Positions 16,144-24,718 of a stretch of 64,000 bases of DNA are shown here, piece after piece (the first letter of the stretch is position 1; every line of letters starts with the position of its first letter). The translations under genes were made by a program, and so were the position numbers. Origin of the DNA: Burkholderia diffusa (GTDB lineage Bacteria > Pseudomonadota > Gammaproteobacteria > Burkholderiales > Burkholderiaceae). Below the pieces are notes generated by a model. It was not told the origin of the DNA and ran no database searches. It saw only the letters and a list, made by a program, of their open reading frames with translations. Where the stretch lies: the NCBI RefSeq assembly GCF_001718315.1, contig NZ_CP013363.1, positions 806,001-870,000 on the forward strand, read 5' to 3'.

Positions 16144-16938
16144 ATGGAATCCCGTCACGAGACACCCGAGCCGATCCTGTTGCGCGACGTGCGCGACGGC
16201 GTCGTCACACTGCGGCTGAACCGGCCGCAACAGTTCAACGCGTTGTCGGAGGCGATGCTGTCGAGCCTGCAGGACGCGTTCGATTCGCTGGCCGCCGATC
16301 CGCATGTGCGCTGCGTCGTGCTGGCCGCCGAGGGCAAGGCGTTCTGCGCGGGCCACGACCTGCGCCAGATGCGCGCCAAACCCGAACTCGATTACTACCG
16401 CGCGCTGTTCGCGCAATGCAGCCGCGTGATGCTCGCAATGCGCGCACTGCCGGTGCCGGTGATCGCACGCGTGCACGGCATCGCGACGGCGGCCGGCTGC
16501 CAGCTCGTCGCCGCGTGCGATCTCGCCGTCGCAGCCGACAGCGCGCGCTTCGCGGTATCCGGAATCAACGTCGGGCTGTTCTGTTCGACGCCTGCCGTCG
16601 CATTGAGCCGCAACGTGTCGTCGAAGCGCGCATTCGACATGCTCGTCACAGGGCGTTTCATCGATGCGGCGACGGCTGCCGCCTGGGGGCTCGTCAACGA
16701 GGCCGTGCCCGAGGATGCGCTCGACGCGGCCGTCGCGCGCAGGGTCGCGGAGATCGTCGCGAAAAGCCCGGCAGCCGTGCGCTACGGCAAGCAGATGTTC
16801 TACCGGCAGCGCGAACTGCCGCTCGACGACGCGTACGCGTTTGCGGGCGACGTGATGGCGCGCAACATGATGGAAGAGGACGCAGGCGAGGGGATCGATG
16901 CGTTCCTGGAGAAGCGCGAGCCGGTGTGGCGCTCGTAG
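16144..16938 (+). CDS. Enoyl-CoA hydratase/isomerase (crotonase) family protein
   Basis: The 264-residue protein has the crotonase fold: oxyanion-hole segment AFCAGHDLRQM and the second segment GIATAAGCQLVAACDLAVAAD. At the places of the two catalytic glutamates of true enoyl-CoA hydratases this protein has Gln (GCQLV) and a non-acidic stretch (SGINVGLFCSTP), as in ECHDC3-like members. It may therefore catalyse a different acyl-CoA reaction or none. The start ATG at 16144 gives the usual family length. It stands alone, about 230 bases after the CheY gene, and converges on alanine racemase. Confidence 0.88.
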   Translation: MESRHETPEPILLRDVRDGVVTLRLNRPQQFNALSEAMLSSLQDAFDSLAADPHVRCVVLAAEGKAFCAGHDLRQMRAKPELDYYRALFAQCSRVMLAMRALPVPVIARVHGIATAAGCQLVAACDLAVAADSARFAVSGINVGLFCSTPAVALSRNVSSKRAFDMLVTGRFIDAATAAAWGLVNEAVPEDALDAAVARRVAEIVAKSPAAVRYGKQMFYRQRELPLDDAYAFAGDVMARNMMEEDAGEGIDAFLEKREPVWRS

Positions 16939-16967
16939 CGTGGCGGCGTGCGGGGCGACCGCGCAAG

Positions 16968-17015
16968 CGGCCTTTGCACGTTGCAAAGGCCGGCGGGCCG
17001 TTTGTAAAGCGGCCC
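16968..17015. terminator. Two tandem hairpins between convergent crotonase and alr genes
   Basis: The first hairpin has an 11-bp perfect stem (CGGCCTTTGCA / TGCAAAGGCCG) and a 3-base loop; the second has a 6-bp stem (GGGCCG / CGGCCC, 16995-17015). They lie in the 141-base gap between genes that run toward each other and most likely stop transcription from both sides. Confidence 0.75.
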
Positions 17016-17079
17016 ACCAGCTGATCCGTATGCGCGGTGCGCTGCGACAGCAAGTGTGCCGCCGCATCCGCGCCGGGCA

Positions 17080-18201
17080 TCAACGCCCGTAGCTGCCGGT
17101 GCGCAGCGCCGGCTGCACCATCGACGCACCGGGCGGCACGGTCACGACCGGCACGCGGCGCGCGAGTGCGCACATCAGCTCGTAGCCGATCGTGCCGCTG
17201 GCTTCAGCGACGTCGTCGACCTTCACCTGATCGCCCCACAGCTCGACACTCGAGCCGATGTCCGCGTTCGGGCACGGCGTGAGGTCGACGGTCAGCATGT
17301 CCATCGACACGCGGCCGACGACGCGCGTCATCACGCCGTCCACCGCGATCGGCGTGCCGGTCGGCGCGTGGCGAGGATAACCGTCCGCATAGCCGCATGC
17401 GACGACGCCGATGCGCATCGGCTGGTCGGCCGTGAAGCGGCGGCCGTAACCGACCGTTTCCCCCGGCGCGAGCGTCTGCACGCCGATGATCTTGCTCGTC
17501 AGCGTCATCGCGGCCATCAGCGGCGTGTCGGCGATGTGCCGCGACGCGCCGGTCGGTGATGCGCCATACAGGATCGTGCCGGGCCGCACCCAGTCGCGAT
17601 GCGCGCGCGGATGCCACAGCACGGCCGCGGAATTCGATGCCGAGCGCTCGCCCGGAATCCCGGCCGTGGCCGCATCGAACTGCTCGAGCTGCCAGTCGAC
17701 TTCGCCTTCGTCGGCATTCGCGAAATGCATCATCAGCGTGATCTTGCCGATCGACGGCGCGGCCGCCGCGCGTTCCCACGCGGCGCGGAATGCGTCGGGC
17801 CGGTAGCCGAGCCGGTTCATCCCGGAGTTCATCTTTAGCTGGATGTCGATCGGCTGCCGCGGCTTCGCGGCGATCAGCAGGTCGAGTTGCGCGTCGCAGT
17901 GCACGGCAACCGTCAGCCGGTGGCGATCGGCCAGTTCGACGTCGGCCGGCTCGAAGATCCCTTCGAGCAGCAGCACCGGCTTGTCCCAGCCGAGCTCCCG
18001 CACGCGCACGGCTTCGTCGAGATCGAGCAGCGCGATGCCGTCGGCCGCCGCGAGGCCCGGATAGATGTGCTCGATCCCATGGCCGTACGCGTTGGCCTTG
18101 ACCACGGCCCACACGCGCGATTGCGCCGCGGTGCGGCGGATGAAGTCGAGGTTGTGGCGGACGGCGTCGGGGCGGATATGGGCGACGATGGGACGGGGCA
18201 T
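17080..18201 (-). CDS. alr: Alanine racemase
   Basis: This 373-residue PLP enzyme interconverts L- and D-alanine, supplying D-alanine for peptidoglycan or, if catabolic, feeding D-alanine breakdown. PLP-binding K35 lies in the signature [11 protein letters not shown], and the catalytic tyrosine region of the C-terminal domain ([11 protein letters not shown]) is present. Length is standard. There is no neighbouring dadA, so the context does not decide between the biosynthetic (alr) and catabolic (dadX) type. The frame ends at 17080 after the tandem hairpins. Confidence 0.93.
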   Translation of the reverse strand: MPRPIVAHIRPDAVRHNLDFIRRTAAQSRVWAVVKANAYGHGIEHIYPGLAAADGIALLDLDEAVRVRELGWDKPVLLLEGIFEPADVELADRHRLTVAVHCDAQLDLLIAAKPRQPIDIQLKMNSGMNRLGYRPDAFRAAWERAAAAPSIGKITLMMHFANADEGEVDWQLEQFDAATAGIPGERSASNSAAVLWHPRAHRDWVRPGTILYGASPTGASRHIADTPLMAAMTLTSKIIGVQTLAPGETVGYGRRFTADQPMRIGVVACGYADGYPRHAPTGTPIAVDGVMTRVVGRVSMDMLTVDLTPCPNADIGSSVELWGDQVKVDDVAEASGTIGYELMCALARRVPVVTVPPGASMVQPALRTGSYGR

Positions 18202-18504
18202 GAGCGGGCTCGGGTCGAAAGTCGTTCGGCGCGCGCGGCGGCGCGGCGCGGGTGAGCAGGCTGGCGCGGCAACACGCCGAGCCAGTGTTGAGCGCTATCT
18301 TATTGGTGTTCGACCAGTTTTAATTAACGTATTTGTCGACGATTTGGTGGAATTTTTGGTGTCGGCGCGATACCGCCACCGCCTCCGGCAGCCTGCCTGG
18401 CCGAGTCTCCCGTCTAGAAAACCGGTGCGCGAACAGCGCGACGCAATGCTAAGCTCTGCGCGACCCTGTCATTGATCAATGTAATCATAAAGGAGGAGAT
18501 TTTG
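18202..18504. other. Divergent promoter region between alr and the MAPEG gene
   Basis: The 303 bases hold no convincing gene. AT-rich patches lie around 18295-18360. A perfect palindrome ATTGATCAAT sits at 18471-18480, 25 bases before the MAPEG start, and could be an operator. The MAPEG ribosome binding site AGGAGGAG is at 18491-18498. Confidence 0.5.
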
Positions 18505-18876
18505 ATGACGACGTCCCAGATTTGCCTGTTCATCGTGGCGCTGTTGCCGTTTCCGATGACGTTCCTGGCCAAGGCCCGCAAGGGCTACGACAACCACGCG
18601 CCGCGCGAGTACCTCGCGAGACTCGAAGGCTGGCGGGCGCGGGCGCAGGCCGCGCACCAGAATGCGTGGGAAGCGCTGGCGCTGTTTACGGCCGCATTGG
18701 TCGTCGCATGGCACAACGGCGCGAATGCGCACCACGTCGACCAGCTCGCGATGGCTTTCGTCGCGATTCGCGTCGTCTATGCGCTGATGTACCTGCTGAA
18801 CTGGGCGTCGCTGCGCTCGCTCGTGTGGTTCGCGGGGATGGCGTGCGTCGTCGCGTTGTTCTTCGCCGCGCCCTGA
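18505..18876 (+). CDS. MAPEG family membrane protein
   Basis: The 123-residue protein has four hydrophobic segments and the MAPEG pattern: a first helix followed by a basic loop (LAKARKGYDNHAPREYLARLEGWRARAQAAHQNAWEA is the family's conserved loop, residues about 23-58) and a helix with ALYLLNWASLRS-like features near the end. MAPEG proteins are trimeric membrane enzymes of glutathione and eicosanoid chemistry; bacterial members of this short type are mostly uncharacterised. A near-perfect AGGAGGAG precedes the ATG. It appears to be a single-gene unit. Confidence 0.88.
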   Translation: MTTSQICLFIVALLPFPMTFLAKARKGYDNHAPREYLARLEGWRARAQAAHQNAWEALALFTAALVVAWHNGANAHHVDQLAMAFVAIRVVYALMYLLNWASLRSLVWFAGMACVVALFFAAP

Positions 18877-19302
18877 CGAGAGGATGAATCGGCGCCCGCG
18901 CGGCCTTCGAGCGCGGGTTCGCTACGCACCGCCCGCGTGACCGCATTGGATGCGGGCACAACGATCTTCGCGCGCGGGCCACTCCGGCGCTACCTCCGCC
19001 CCGCTGCGGTGGGTGCGCCGCGCTTTCCCCGGTTCCACGCCATTGCATCCTCGCCGCGCGGCGCGATCGCGCCACGGACATTCCCGCTGCATCCTCCTTT
19101 CCTCCGATCAATCCCACCCGTGCGGCTCGGGTTTGTCTCGATGCACTTTCCTGTTGAGCATTTTTTTGTTGTCGTAGTATCGGTGTTGACAACACTTGTT
19201 GCACTAATGTTTAATTCAACATCGCATGTTGCGGTGCGGCTTGATGTCGTCGTTCCCCGGCCAGCCGGCCGGTTACATCGCTCAACCATGCGGAGAAAAG
19301 TC
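18877..19302 (+). promoter_or_regulatory. Regulatory region of the glnH-type operon with promoter and two palindromes
   Basis: No gene is supported in these 426 bases. From about 19140 the sequence turns AT-rich. TTGACA (19186-19191) and TTTAAT (19210-19215), 18 bases apart, make a sigma-70-type promoter. The -35 box lies inside the palindrome GTGTTG-A-CAACAC (19183-19195), and a second dyad CAACAT-CGC-ATGTTG covers 19217-19231, just after the -10 box. Both share the half-site CAACA/TGTTG, as expected for a repressor that blocks the promoter from both sides. The regulator is not encoded next to it. Confidence 0.6.
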
Positions 19303-20055
19303 ATGAGTCGCCGTTCCTTCCTGAAAGCCGTCGCGGTCGTTGCCGCGCTCGGCGCCAGCATCGCGCACGCGGATACCAGGACGCTCGTCGTCGGGACCGA
19401 TACGTCGTTCATGCCGTTCGAGTTCAAGCAGGGCGACAAGTATGTCGGCTTCGATCTGGACCTGTGGGCGGAGATCGCGAAGGACCAGGGCTGGAAATAC
19501 ACGATCCAGCCAATGGATTTCGCGGGCCTGATCCCGGCGCTGCAGACGCAGAACATCGACGTCGCGCTGTCGGGGATGACCATCAAGGAAGAGAGGAAGA
19601 AGGCGATCGACTTCTCCGCGCCGTACTACGACAGCGGGCTCGCGGCGATGGTGCAGACGGACAACGCGACGATCAAGTCGATTGACGACCTGAACGGCAA
19701 GGTGATCGCCGCGAAGACGGGCACCGCGACGATCGACTGGATCAAGGCGCACCTGAAGCCGAAGGAGATCCGCCAGTTCCCGAACATCGACCAGGCCTAT
19801 CTCGCGCTTGAGGCCGGCCGCGTCGACGCGGCGATGCACGACACGCCGAACGTGCTGTTCTTCGTGAACAACGAGGGCAAGGGCAAGGTGAAGGTCGCGG
19901 GCCAGCCGGTCAGCGGCGACAAGTACGGGATCGGCTTTCCGAAGGGCAGTGCGCTCGTGCCGAAGGTCAACGCATCGCTCGTGAAGATCCGGGTCGACGG
20001 CCGCTACGCGCAGATCTACAAGAAGTGGTTCGGCGCAGAGCCGCCGAAGATGTGA
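19303..20055 (+). CDS. Amino acid ABC transporter, periplasmic binding protein (GlnH type)
   Basis: The 250-residue protein has a cleavable signal peptide (about 1-23, [22 protein letters not shown]) without a lipobox, so it is free in the periplasm. The body is the polar amino acid binding fold: [22 protein letters not shown], and the [22 protein letters not shown] block that shapes the ligand site. It delivers an amino acid-like ligand to the permease encoded next. GGAGAAAAGTC precedes the ATG. Closest in character to glutamine-binding GlnH, but the downstream enzymes suggest that the true ligand may be an amino acid conjugate. Confidence 0.92.
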   Translation: MSRRSFLKAVAVVAALGASIAHADTRTLVVGTDTSFMPFEFKQGDKYVGFDLDLWAEIAKDQGWKYTIQPMDFAGLIPALQTQNIDVALSGMTIKEERKKAIDFSAPYYDSGLAAMVQTDNATIKSIDDLNGKVIAAKTGTATIDWIKAHLKPKEIRQFPNIDQAYLALEAGRVDAAMHDTPNVLFFVNNEGKGKVKVAGQPVSGDKYGIGFPKGSALVPKVNASLVKIRVDGRYAQIYKKWFGAEPPKM

Positions 20056-20122
20056 GCGTGACGGCACAACATGGCGCGGCCCGCGTGGCCGCGCCGGTCT
20101 CGAATCGGACGGGGAGCGATAC

Positions 20123-20779
20123 GTGAATTTCGATTGGTCGGCGATCTGGGCGGCGTTGCCGGACCTGATGGACGGGGTCCGGTTGACGGTGTTCATTGCA
20201 TTTTTCGGGCTGGCGGGCGGATTTGTCGTCGGGATGATCGCGGGTATGTTCCGCGCATACGGACCGAAGGCAATGAACGTACTCGCACAGGTTTATATTG
20301 AATTGATTCGCGGCACGCCGATCGTCGTGCAGGTGATGTTCCTGTACTTCGCGTTGCCGCTGCTCGCGCATATCCGGATCGACGGTCTGACGGCCGCGAT
20401 CATCGCGATCACGGTGAATTCGGGCGCGTATCTTGCGGAAGTGGTGCGCGGCGCGTTGCTGTCGATTCCGAAGGGGCTGACGGAGGCGGGGCTCGCGATG
20501 GGCCTGTCGATGCCGCGCGTGCTGCTGAAGGTGGTCGGGCCGCTCGCGTTCCGGCGCCTGATTCCGCCGCTCGGCAACCAGTGCATCGTGAGCCTCAAGG
20601 ACACGTCGCTGTTCATCGTGATCGGTGTCGGCGAACTGACGCGCAAGGGGCAGGAAATCATTGCCGGCAATTTCCAGGCGGTCGAAATCTGGACCGCGGT
20701 GGCTGTCATCTACCTGATGCTGACCGGCGCGATGACGATGACGCTTCGGCTCGTCGAAAAGAGGATGCGGATCTTATGA
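20123..20779 (+). CDS. Amino acid ABC transporter permease (GlnP type)
   Basis: The 218-residue inner-membrane protein has about five hydrophobic segments and the His/Glu/Gln-type permease pattern ([20 protein letters not shown], and the EAA-like loop [12 protein letters not shown] that contacts the ATPase). The GTG start is preceded by GGGGAGCGATAC. A single permease gene implies a homodimer. The stop overlaps the start of the ATPase gene (ATGA). Confidence 0.93.
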   Translation: MNFDWSAIWAALPDLMDGVRLTVFIAFFGLAGGFVVGMIAGMFRAYGPKAMNVLAQVYIELIRGTPIVVQVMFLYFALPLLAHIRIDGLTAAIIAITVNSGAYLAEVVRGALLSIPKGLTEAGLAMGLSMPRVLLKVVGPLAFRRLIPPLGNQCIVSLKDTSLFIVIGVGELTRKGQEIIAGNFQAVEIWTAVAVIYLMLTGAMTMTLRLVEKRMRIL

Positions 20780-21504
20780 GCATGATCGAATTCCAGAACG
20801 TGTCGAAGAGCTTCGGCCATGTGCCGGTGCTGAAGCATATCGACCTGAAGATCGATGCGGGCGAGGTGGTCGTTGTGATCGGTCCGTCGGGCTCGGGCAA
20901 GTCGACGATGTTGCGCTGTATCAACGCGCTCGAGAAAATCACGGGCGGCGAGTTGCTGGTCGACGGCCAGAGTGTGCGCGGCAACGCGTCGACGATCCGC
21001 AACATCCGGCTCGAAGCCGGCATGGTGTTCCAGCAGTTCAACCTGTTTCCGCAAATGACCGCGCTCGAGAACGTGATGTTCGGGCCGATCCAGGTACGCG
21101 GCGCGTCGCGCGCCGACGCGCGCGACCAGGCGATGGCGCTGCTCGACAAGGTCGGCCTCGAATCGCGCGCGAATCATTACCCATCGGAACTGTCGGGCGG
21201 CCAGCAGCAGCGCGTCGCGATCGCACGCGCGCTCGCGATCCGGCCGCGGCTGATGCTGTTCGACGAACCGACGTCGGCGCTCGATCCGGAATTGCGTCAC
21301 GAAGTGCTGAAAGTGATGCAGGATCTCGCGACCGAAGGGATGACGATGATCGTCGTCACGCACGAGATCGGCTTCGCGAAGCGGGTCGGCACGCGATTGC
21401 TGTTCATGGATCAGGGCGGCATCGCGGAAGATGGCCATCCGGTCGATCTGATCGACCGCCCGCCGACACCGCGCCTGAAGGAATTCCTGAAACACGTGTC
21501 CTGA
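20776..21504 (+). CDS. Amino acid ABC transporter ATP-binding protein (GlnQ type)
   Basis: The 242-residue ATPase has all motor motifs: Walker [11 protein letters not shown]-loop [11 protein letters not shown], signature [15 protein letters not shown], Walker [15 protein letters not shown] and the switch His in VVTHE. It energises uptake through the permease encoded just upstream, which it overlaps by four bases. The next gene, a C45-family hydrolase, begins 20 bases later, so transport and catabolism appear to be transcribed together. Confidence 0.95.
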   Translation: MSMIEFQNVSKSFGHVPVLKHIDLKIDAGEVVVVIGPSGSGKSTMLRCINALEKITGGELLVDGQSVRGNASTIRNIRLEAGMVFQQFNLFPQMTALENVMFGPIQVRGASRADARDQAMALLDKVGLESRANHYPSELSGGQQQRVAIARALAIRPRLMLFDEPTSALDPELRHEVLKVMQDLATEGMTMIVVTHEIGFAKRVGTRLLFMDQGGIAEDGHPVDLIDRPPTPRLKEFLKHVS

Positions 21505-21524
21505 ACGAAACCGAATCATCCGAC

Positions 21525-22574
21525 ATGCCGCTTTCCCTCTCTCCCGTCATCGCCGGCACGCCGTTCGACATCGGCGTGCGCCTCGGCGAGCTTGCCCGCC
21601 CCGTGTTCGACGCGTACATGCAGCAGAGCGGCGCATGGCAGGCCGTGCGCCGCTGGCGCGGCCATCCGTTCGTCGCCGCGCTGCGGCAGGCCGCGCTGGC
21701 CGCGTACCCCGATCTCGTCGCGGAACTGGACGGGATAGCGGCGGGCATCGGCTGGCCGGCCGAGGACATCTTCCTGTGGAACTGCCGTGGCGAACTGATC
21801 CATAACGCGCCGGACGGCTGCACGACGCTCGCCGGGCGCGACGCGCACGGCACGCGCTGGATCGCGCACAACGAGGATGGCGATCCGTACCTGCGCGAGC
21901 GCTGCCTGCTGGTCGACGTTCAGCCGCAGCGCAAGCCGGGCTTCATCAGTTTCTATTACCCGGGCTCGCTGCCCGGGCATACGTTCGCCGCGAACCGCGC
22001 GGGCATCGCGCAGGCGATCAACAACCTGCGCATCCGCACGCCGGCGCCCGGCGTGCCGCGGATGATTCTCGCGCGCGCCGTGCTCGACGCGACGTCGCTC
22101 GATGCGGCCGCCGGCGTGCTGCGCACGCATGCGCGCGCGAGCGGCTTTCACCACACGCTCGGCGCGACCGGCGATGCGCGGCTCCTCAGCATCGAGGCGA
22201 GCGTCGCGCGCTGCTCGGTCGTCGAAGTTGCGCGTCTGACCGGTCACGCGAATCATCTCGTGCATCCGGGATGCGAGAGCGAAGCGCAGATCGTCACGCA
22301 ATCGTCCGGCGACCGACAGCGGCGCGTCGACGTGCTGACGCCGGACATCCAAGCGATCGACGCCGCCGCGCTGCTGCGCGTGCTCGGCGATCGCGCACCC
22401 GAAGGGTTGCCGATCCATCGCGACGATCCGGCCGACCCCGACGACGAAAACACGCTGGCGACCGCCGTGTTCGCGATTCGCGACACCGCGATCGACTTCA
22501 TCATTCACCAGCACGGCACGCAGCGCTTCGCGACGCGCATCGTGCCGTCCGTGCCCGCGCCTGGCGCGTCCTGA
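21525..22574 (+). CDS. C45-family autoproteolytic acyltransferase/hydrolase
   Basis: The 349-residue protein resembles the acyl-CoA:6-aminopenicillanate acyltransferase family (peptidase C45, Ntn-hydrolase fold). In this family the precursor cuts itself before a Cys, which becomes the N-terminal nucleophile; here that is probably C99 in APDGCTTLAGRD, followed by RWIAHNEDGDP, which carries conserved Asn/Asp residues. Bacterial members cleave or form amide bonds on small molecules, including beta-alanyl or acyl conjugates. Placed between a polar amino acid importer and an aminotransferase, it most likely hydrolyses an imported amide conjugate to a free amino acid. The substrate is not known. 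Confidence 0.8.
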   Translation: MPLSLSPVIAGTPFDIGVRLGELARPVFDAYMQQSGAWQAVRRWRGHPFVAALRQAALAAYPDLVAELDGIAAGIGWPAEDIFLWNCRGELIHNAPDGCTTLAGRDAHGTRWIAHNEDGDPYLRERCLLVDVQPQRKPGFISFYYPGSLPGHTFAANRAGIAQAINNLRIRTPAPGVPRMILARAVLDATSLDAAAGVLRTHARASGFHHTLGATGDARLLSIEASVARCSVVEVARLTGHANHLVHPGCESEAQIVTQSSGDRQRRVDVLTPDIQAIDAAALLRVLGDRAPEGLPIHRDDPADPDDENTLATAVFAIRDTAIDFIIHQHGTQRFATRIVPSVPAPGAS

Positions 22575-22589
22575 TCCATGAGGCAACGC

Positions 22590-23924
22590 ATGACGACCGT
22601 TTTTCATCGCGCTCCGCGCGCCACCTTGCCCGTCGCCGTCGCGGGCGACGGCATCGAGATCATCGATTCGACCGGCAAACGCTATATCGACGCGTGCGGG
22701 GGCGCGGCCGTGTCGTGCCTCGGCCACAGCAACCAGCGCGTGATCGACGCGATCAAGCGGCAGGTACAGCAACTGCCGTACGCACATACGTCGTTCTTCA
22801 CGACGGACGTGGCCGAGGAACTGGCCGACCGGCTTGTCGAGGCCGCGCCGGCCGGTCTCGAACACGTGTATTTCGTATCGGGCGGATCCGAGGCGATCGA
22901 AGCCGCGTTGAAGCTCGCGCGCCAGTATTTCGTCGAGAAGGGCGAGCCGCAGCGCCGCCATTTCATCGCCCGTCGCCAGAGCTATCACGGCAACACGCTC
23001 GGCGCGCTCGCGATCGGCGGCAACGCATGGCGGCGCGAGCCGTTCCTGCCGTTGCTGATCGAAGCGCACCATGTGAGCCCGTGCTATGCATATCGCGACC
23101 AGCAGGCGGGTGAAACCGACGAAGCCTATGCGCAGCGTCTGGCTGACGAGCTGGAGCAGAAGATCGTCGGACTCGGTGCGGAAAACGTCGCGGCATTCGT
23201 CGCGGAAACGGTGGTCGGTGCGACGGCCGGCGCGGTGCCGCCGGTGCGCACCTACCTGAAGAAGATTCGCGCGGTGTGCGACAAGTACGGCGTGTTGCTG
23301 ATTCTCGACGAAATCATGTCGGGGATGGGGCGCACCGGTTACCTGTTCGCGTGCGACGAAGACGGCGTCGCGCCCGACCTGCTGACGATCGCGAAAGGGC
23401 TCGGCGCAGGGTACCAGCCGATCGGCGCGACGCTGGTGAGCGATCGGATCTACCGGACGATCGTCGACGGCTCAGGCTTCTTCCAGCACGGCCACACGTA
23501 TCTCGGTCATGCAACGGCCTGCGCGGCCGCGCTCGAAGTGCAGCGCGTGATCGCCGAAGAGAAGCTGCTCGACAACGTGAAGGCGCGCGGCGAGCAGCTG
23601 CGTGCGACGCTGCGCGATCAATACGGTACCCATCCGCATGTCGGCGACGTGCGCGGCCGCGGGCTGTTCGTCGGCGTCGAACTGGTGCGCGATCGCGACA
23701 GCAAGGCGACGTTCGATCCCGCGCTGAAGCTGCATGCGGCGGTCAAGCGCGAGGCGATGCAGCGCGGCCTGATGGTGTATCCGATGGGCGGCACGATCGA
23801 CGGCGTGCACGGCGATCACATCCTGATCGCACCGCCGTTCGTCTGCACCGCGCAGCAGATCGACACGATCGTCGAACGGCTGTCCGGCGCGATCGATGCG
23901 GCGCTCGCACCGGCCGGCGCGTGA
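22590..23924 (+). CDS. Class III PLP-dependent aminotransferase
   Basis: The 444-residue cytoplasmic enzyme has the class III signature: LILDEIMSGMGRTG, then PLP-binding K269 in LTIAKGLGAGYQP, and the GHTYLGHATACAAAL stretch. Members transfer the amino group of omega-amino acids, diamines or amino alcohols to an oxo acid. The start at 22590 has AGG six bases upstream; an ATG four codons earlier (22578) has none. It follows the C45 hydrolase by only 15 bases, so the released amine is probably its substrate. The precise specificity cannot be read from sequence. Confidence 0.9.
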   Translation: MTTVFHRAPRATLPVAVAGDGIEIIDSTGKRYIDACGGAAVSCLGHSNQRVIDAIKRQVQQLPYAHTSFFTTDVAEELADRLVEAAPAGLEHVYFVSGGSEAIEAALKLARQYFVEKGEPQRRHFIARRQSYHGNTLGALAIGGNAWRREPFLPLLIEAHHVSPCYAYRDQQAGETDEAYAQRLADELEQKIVGLGAENVAAFVAETVVGATAGAVPPVRTYLKKIRAVCDKYGVLLILDEIMSGMGRTGYLFACDEDGVAPDLLTIAKGLGAGYQPIGATLVSDRIYRTIVDGSGFFQHGHTYLGHATACAAALEVQRVIAEEKLLDNVKARGEQLRATLRDQYGTHPHVGDVRGRGLFVGVELVRDRDSKATFDPALKLHAAVKREAMQRGLMVYPMGGTIDGVHGDHILIAPPFVCTAQQIDTIVERLSGAIDAALAPAGA

Positions 23925-23954
23925 CCTGATCCCCGACCTTATCGAATCCCCACC

Positions 23955-24509
23955 ATGACCGACAGACTGCCTCCTTTCGACGCCGCATCGGCCACCGACG
24001 AGCAGAAGGCCGTGCTCGCCGACATTCTCAGCGGCCCGCGCGGCAACCTGAACGGCCCGTTCCTCGGCTGGATCGCGAGTCCCGAGCTCGCGCAGCATGC
24101 GCAGCGGCTCGGCGCGTTCTGCCGCTATCGCACGGGTCTGCCGCTGCGCCTGTCGGAGCTCGCGATTCTCGTGACGGCCGCACGCTGGCGCTCGCAGGCC
24201 GAGTGGCACATCCATCATCCGATCGCGCTCGATGCAGGTGTGCCGGCCGCGACGGCCGACGCGATCCGCCGTGGCGTCGCGCCGGCGTTCGAATCAGACG
24301 ACGATGCGCTGATCCATGCGTTCGCGACCGAGTTGTACGACACGCGGCGGGTGAGCGATGCGACATTCGCGCGCGCGCAGGCGCGCTTCGGCCACGAGAC
24401 CGTCGTGAACCTCGTCGCGCTGCTCGGCTACTACGCGCTCGTGGCGATGACGCTCAACACGTTCGGTATGCGCGCGGACGGACAAACTGATTTACCGTTT
24501 CCGGAATAA
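23955..24509 (+). CDS. Carboxymuconolactone decarboxylase (AhpD-like) family protein
   Basis: The 184-residue all-helical protein belongs to the CMD superfamily (LRLSELAILVTAARWRSQAEWHIHHPIA). The family's CxxC redox pair is absent: the stretch reads WRSQAEWHIH, so AhpD-type peroxidase activity is unlikely. Members of this Cys-less type occur as the last gene of many catabolic operons and may be lactone or oxo-acid enzymes, mostly uncharacterised. It begins 30 bases after the aminotransferase stop and is probably the sixth and last gene of the operon. Confidence 0.85.
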   Translation: MTDRLPPFDAASATDEQKAVLADILSGPRGNLNGPFLGWIASPELAQHAQRLGAFCRYRTGLPLRLSELAILVTAARWRSQAEWHIHHPIALDAGVPAATADAIRRGVAPAFESDDDALIHAFATELYDTRRVSDATFARAQARFGHETVVNLVALLGYYALVAMTLNTFGMRADGQTDLPFPE

Positions 24510-24673
24510 TCGCCGCTTGCGCGTGCATCGGCAGCGTGCGGCGCGCGCGTTCCGATTGCGTCGGAAACCCCGTCTGCAAGGGCTTTTCGGTGTTTCGGAA
24601 CAGGTCGAGCGGTATCCTCGCCGCGTTTTGCGCACGCGCATCGCACGGCCTGCGCTTCAGCGCAGAAAATTTT

Positions 24674-24709
24674 CCCCGTATCTAGAATTCCGTAAAACAA
24701 CTTACGGGG
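24674..24709 (+). promoter_or_regulatory. Inverted repeat overlapping the lpxO ribosome binding site
   Basis: CCCCGTA (24674-24680) and TACGGGG (24703-24709) are perfect 7-bp arms, flanked by TTT and GAAA that extend the match with one bulge. The right arm contains the G-rich ribosome binding site, which lies about ten bases before the lpxO ATG at 24719. If transcribed, the hairpin would hide that site. A protein-binding operator is the alternative reading. Confidence 0.5.
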
Positions 24710-24718
24710 GAAATATCG

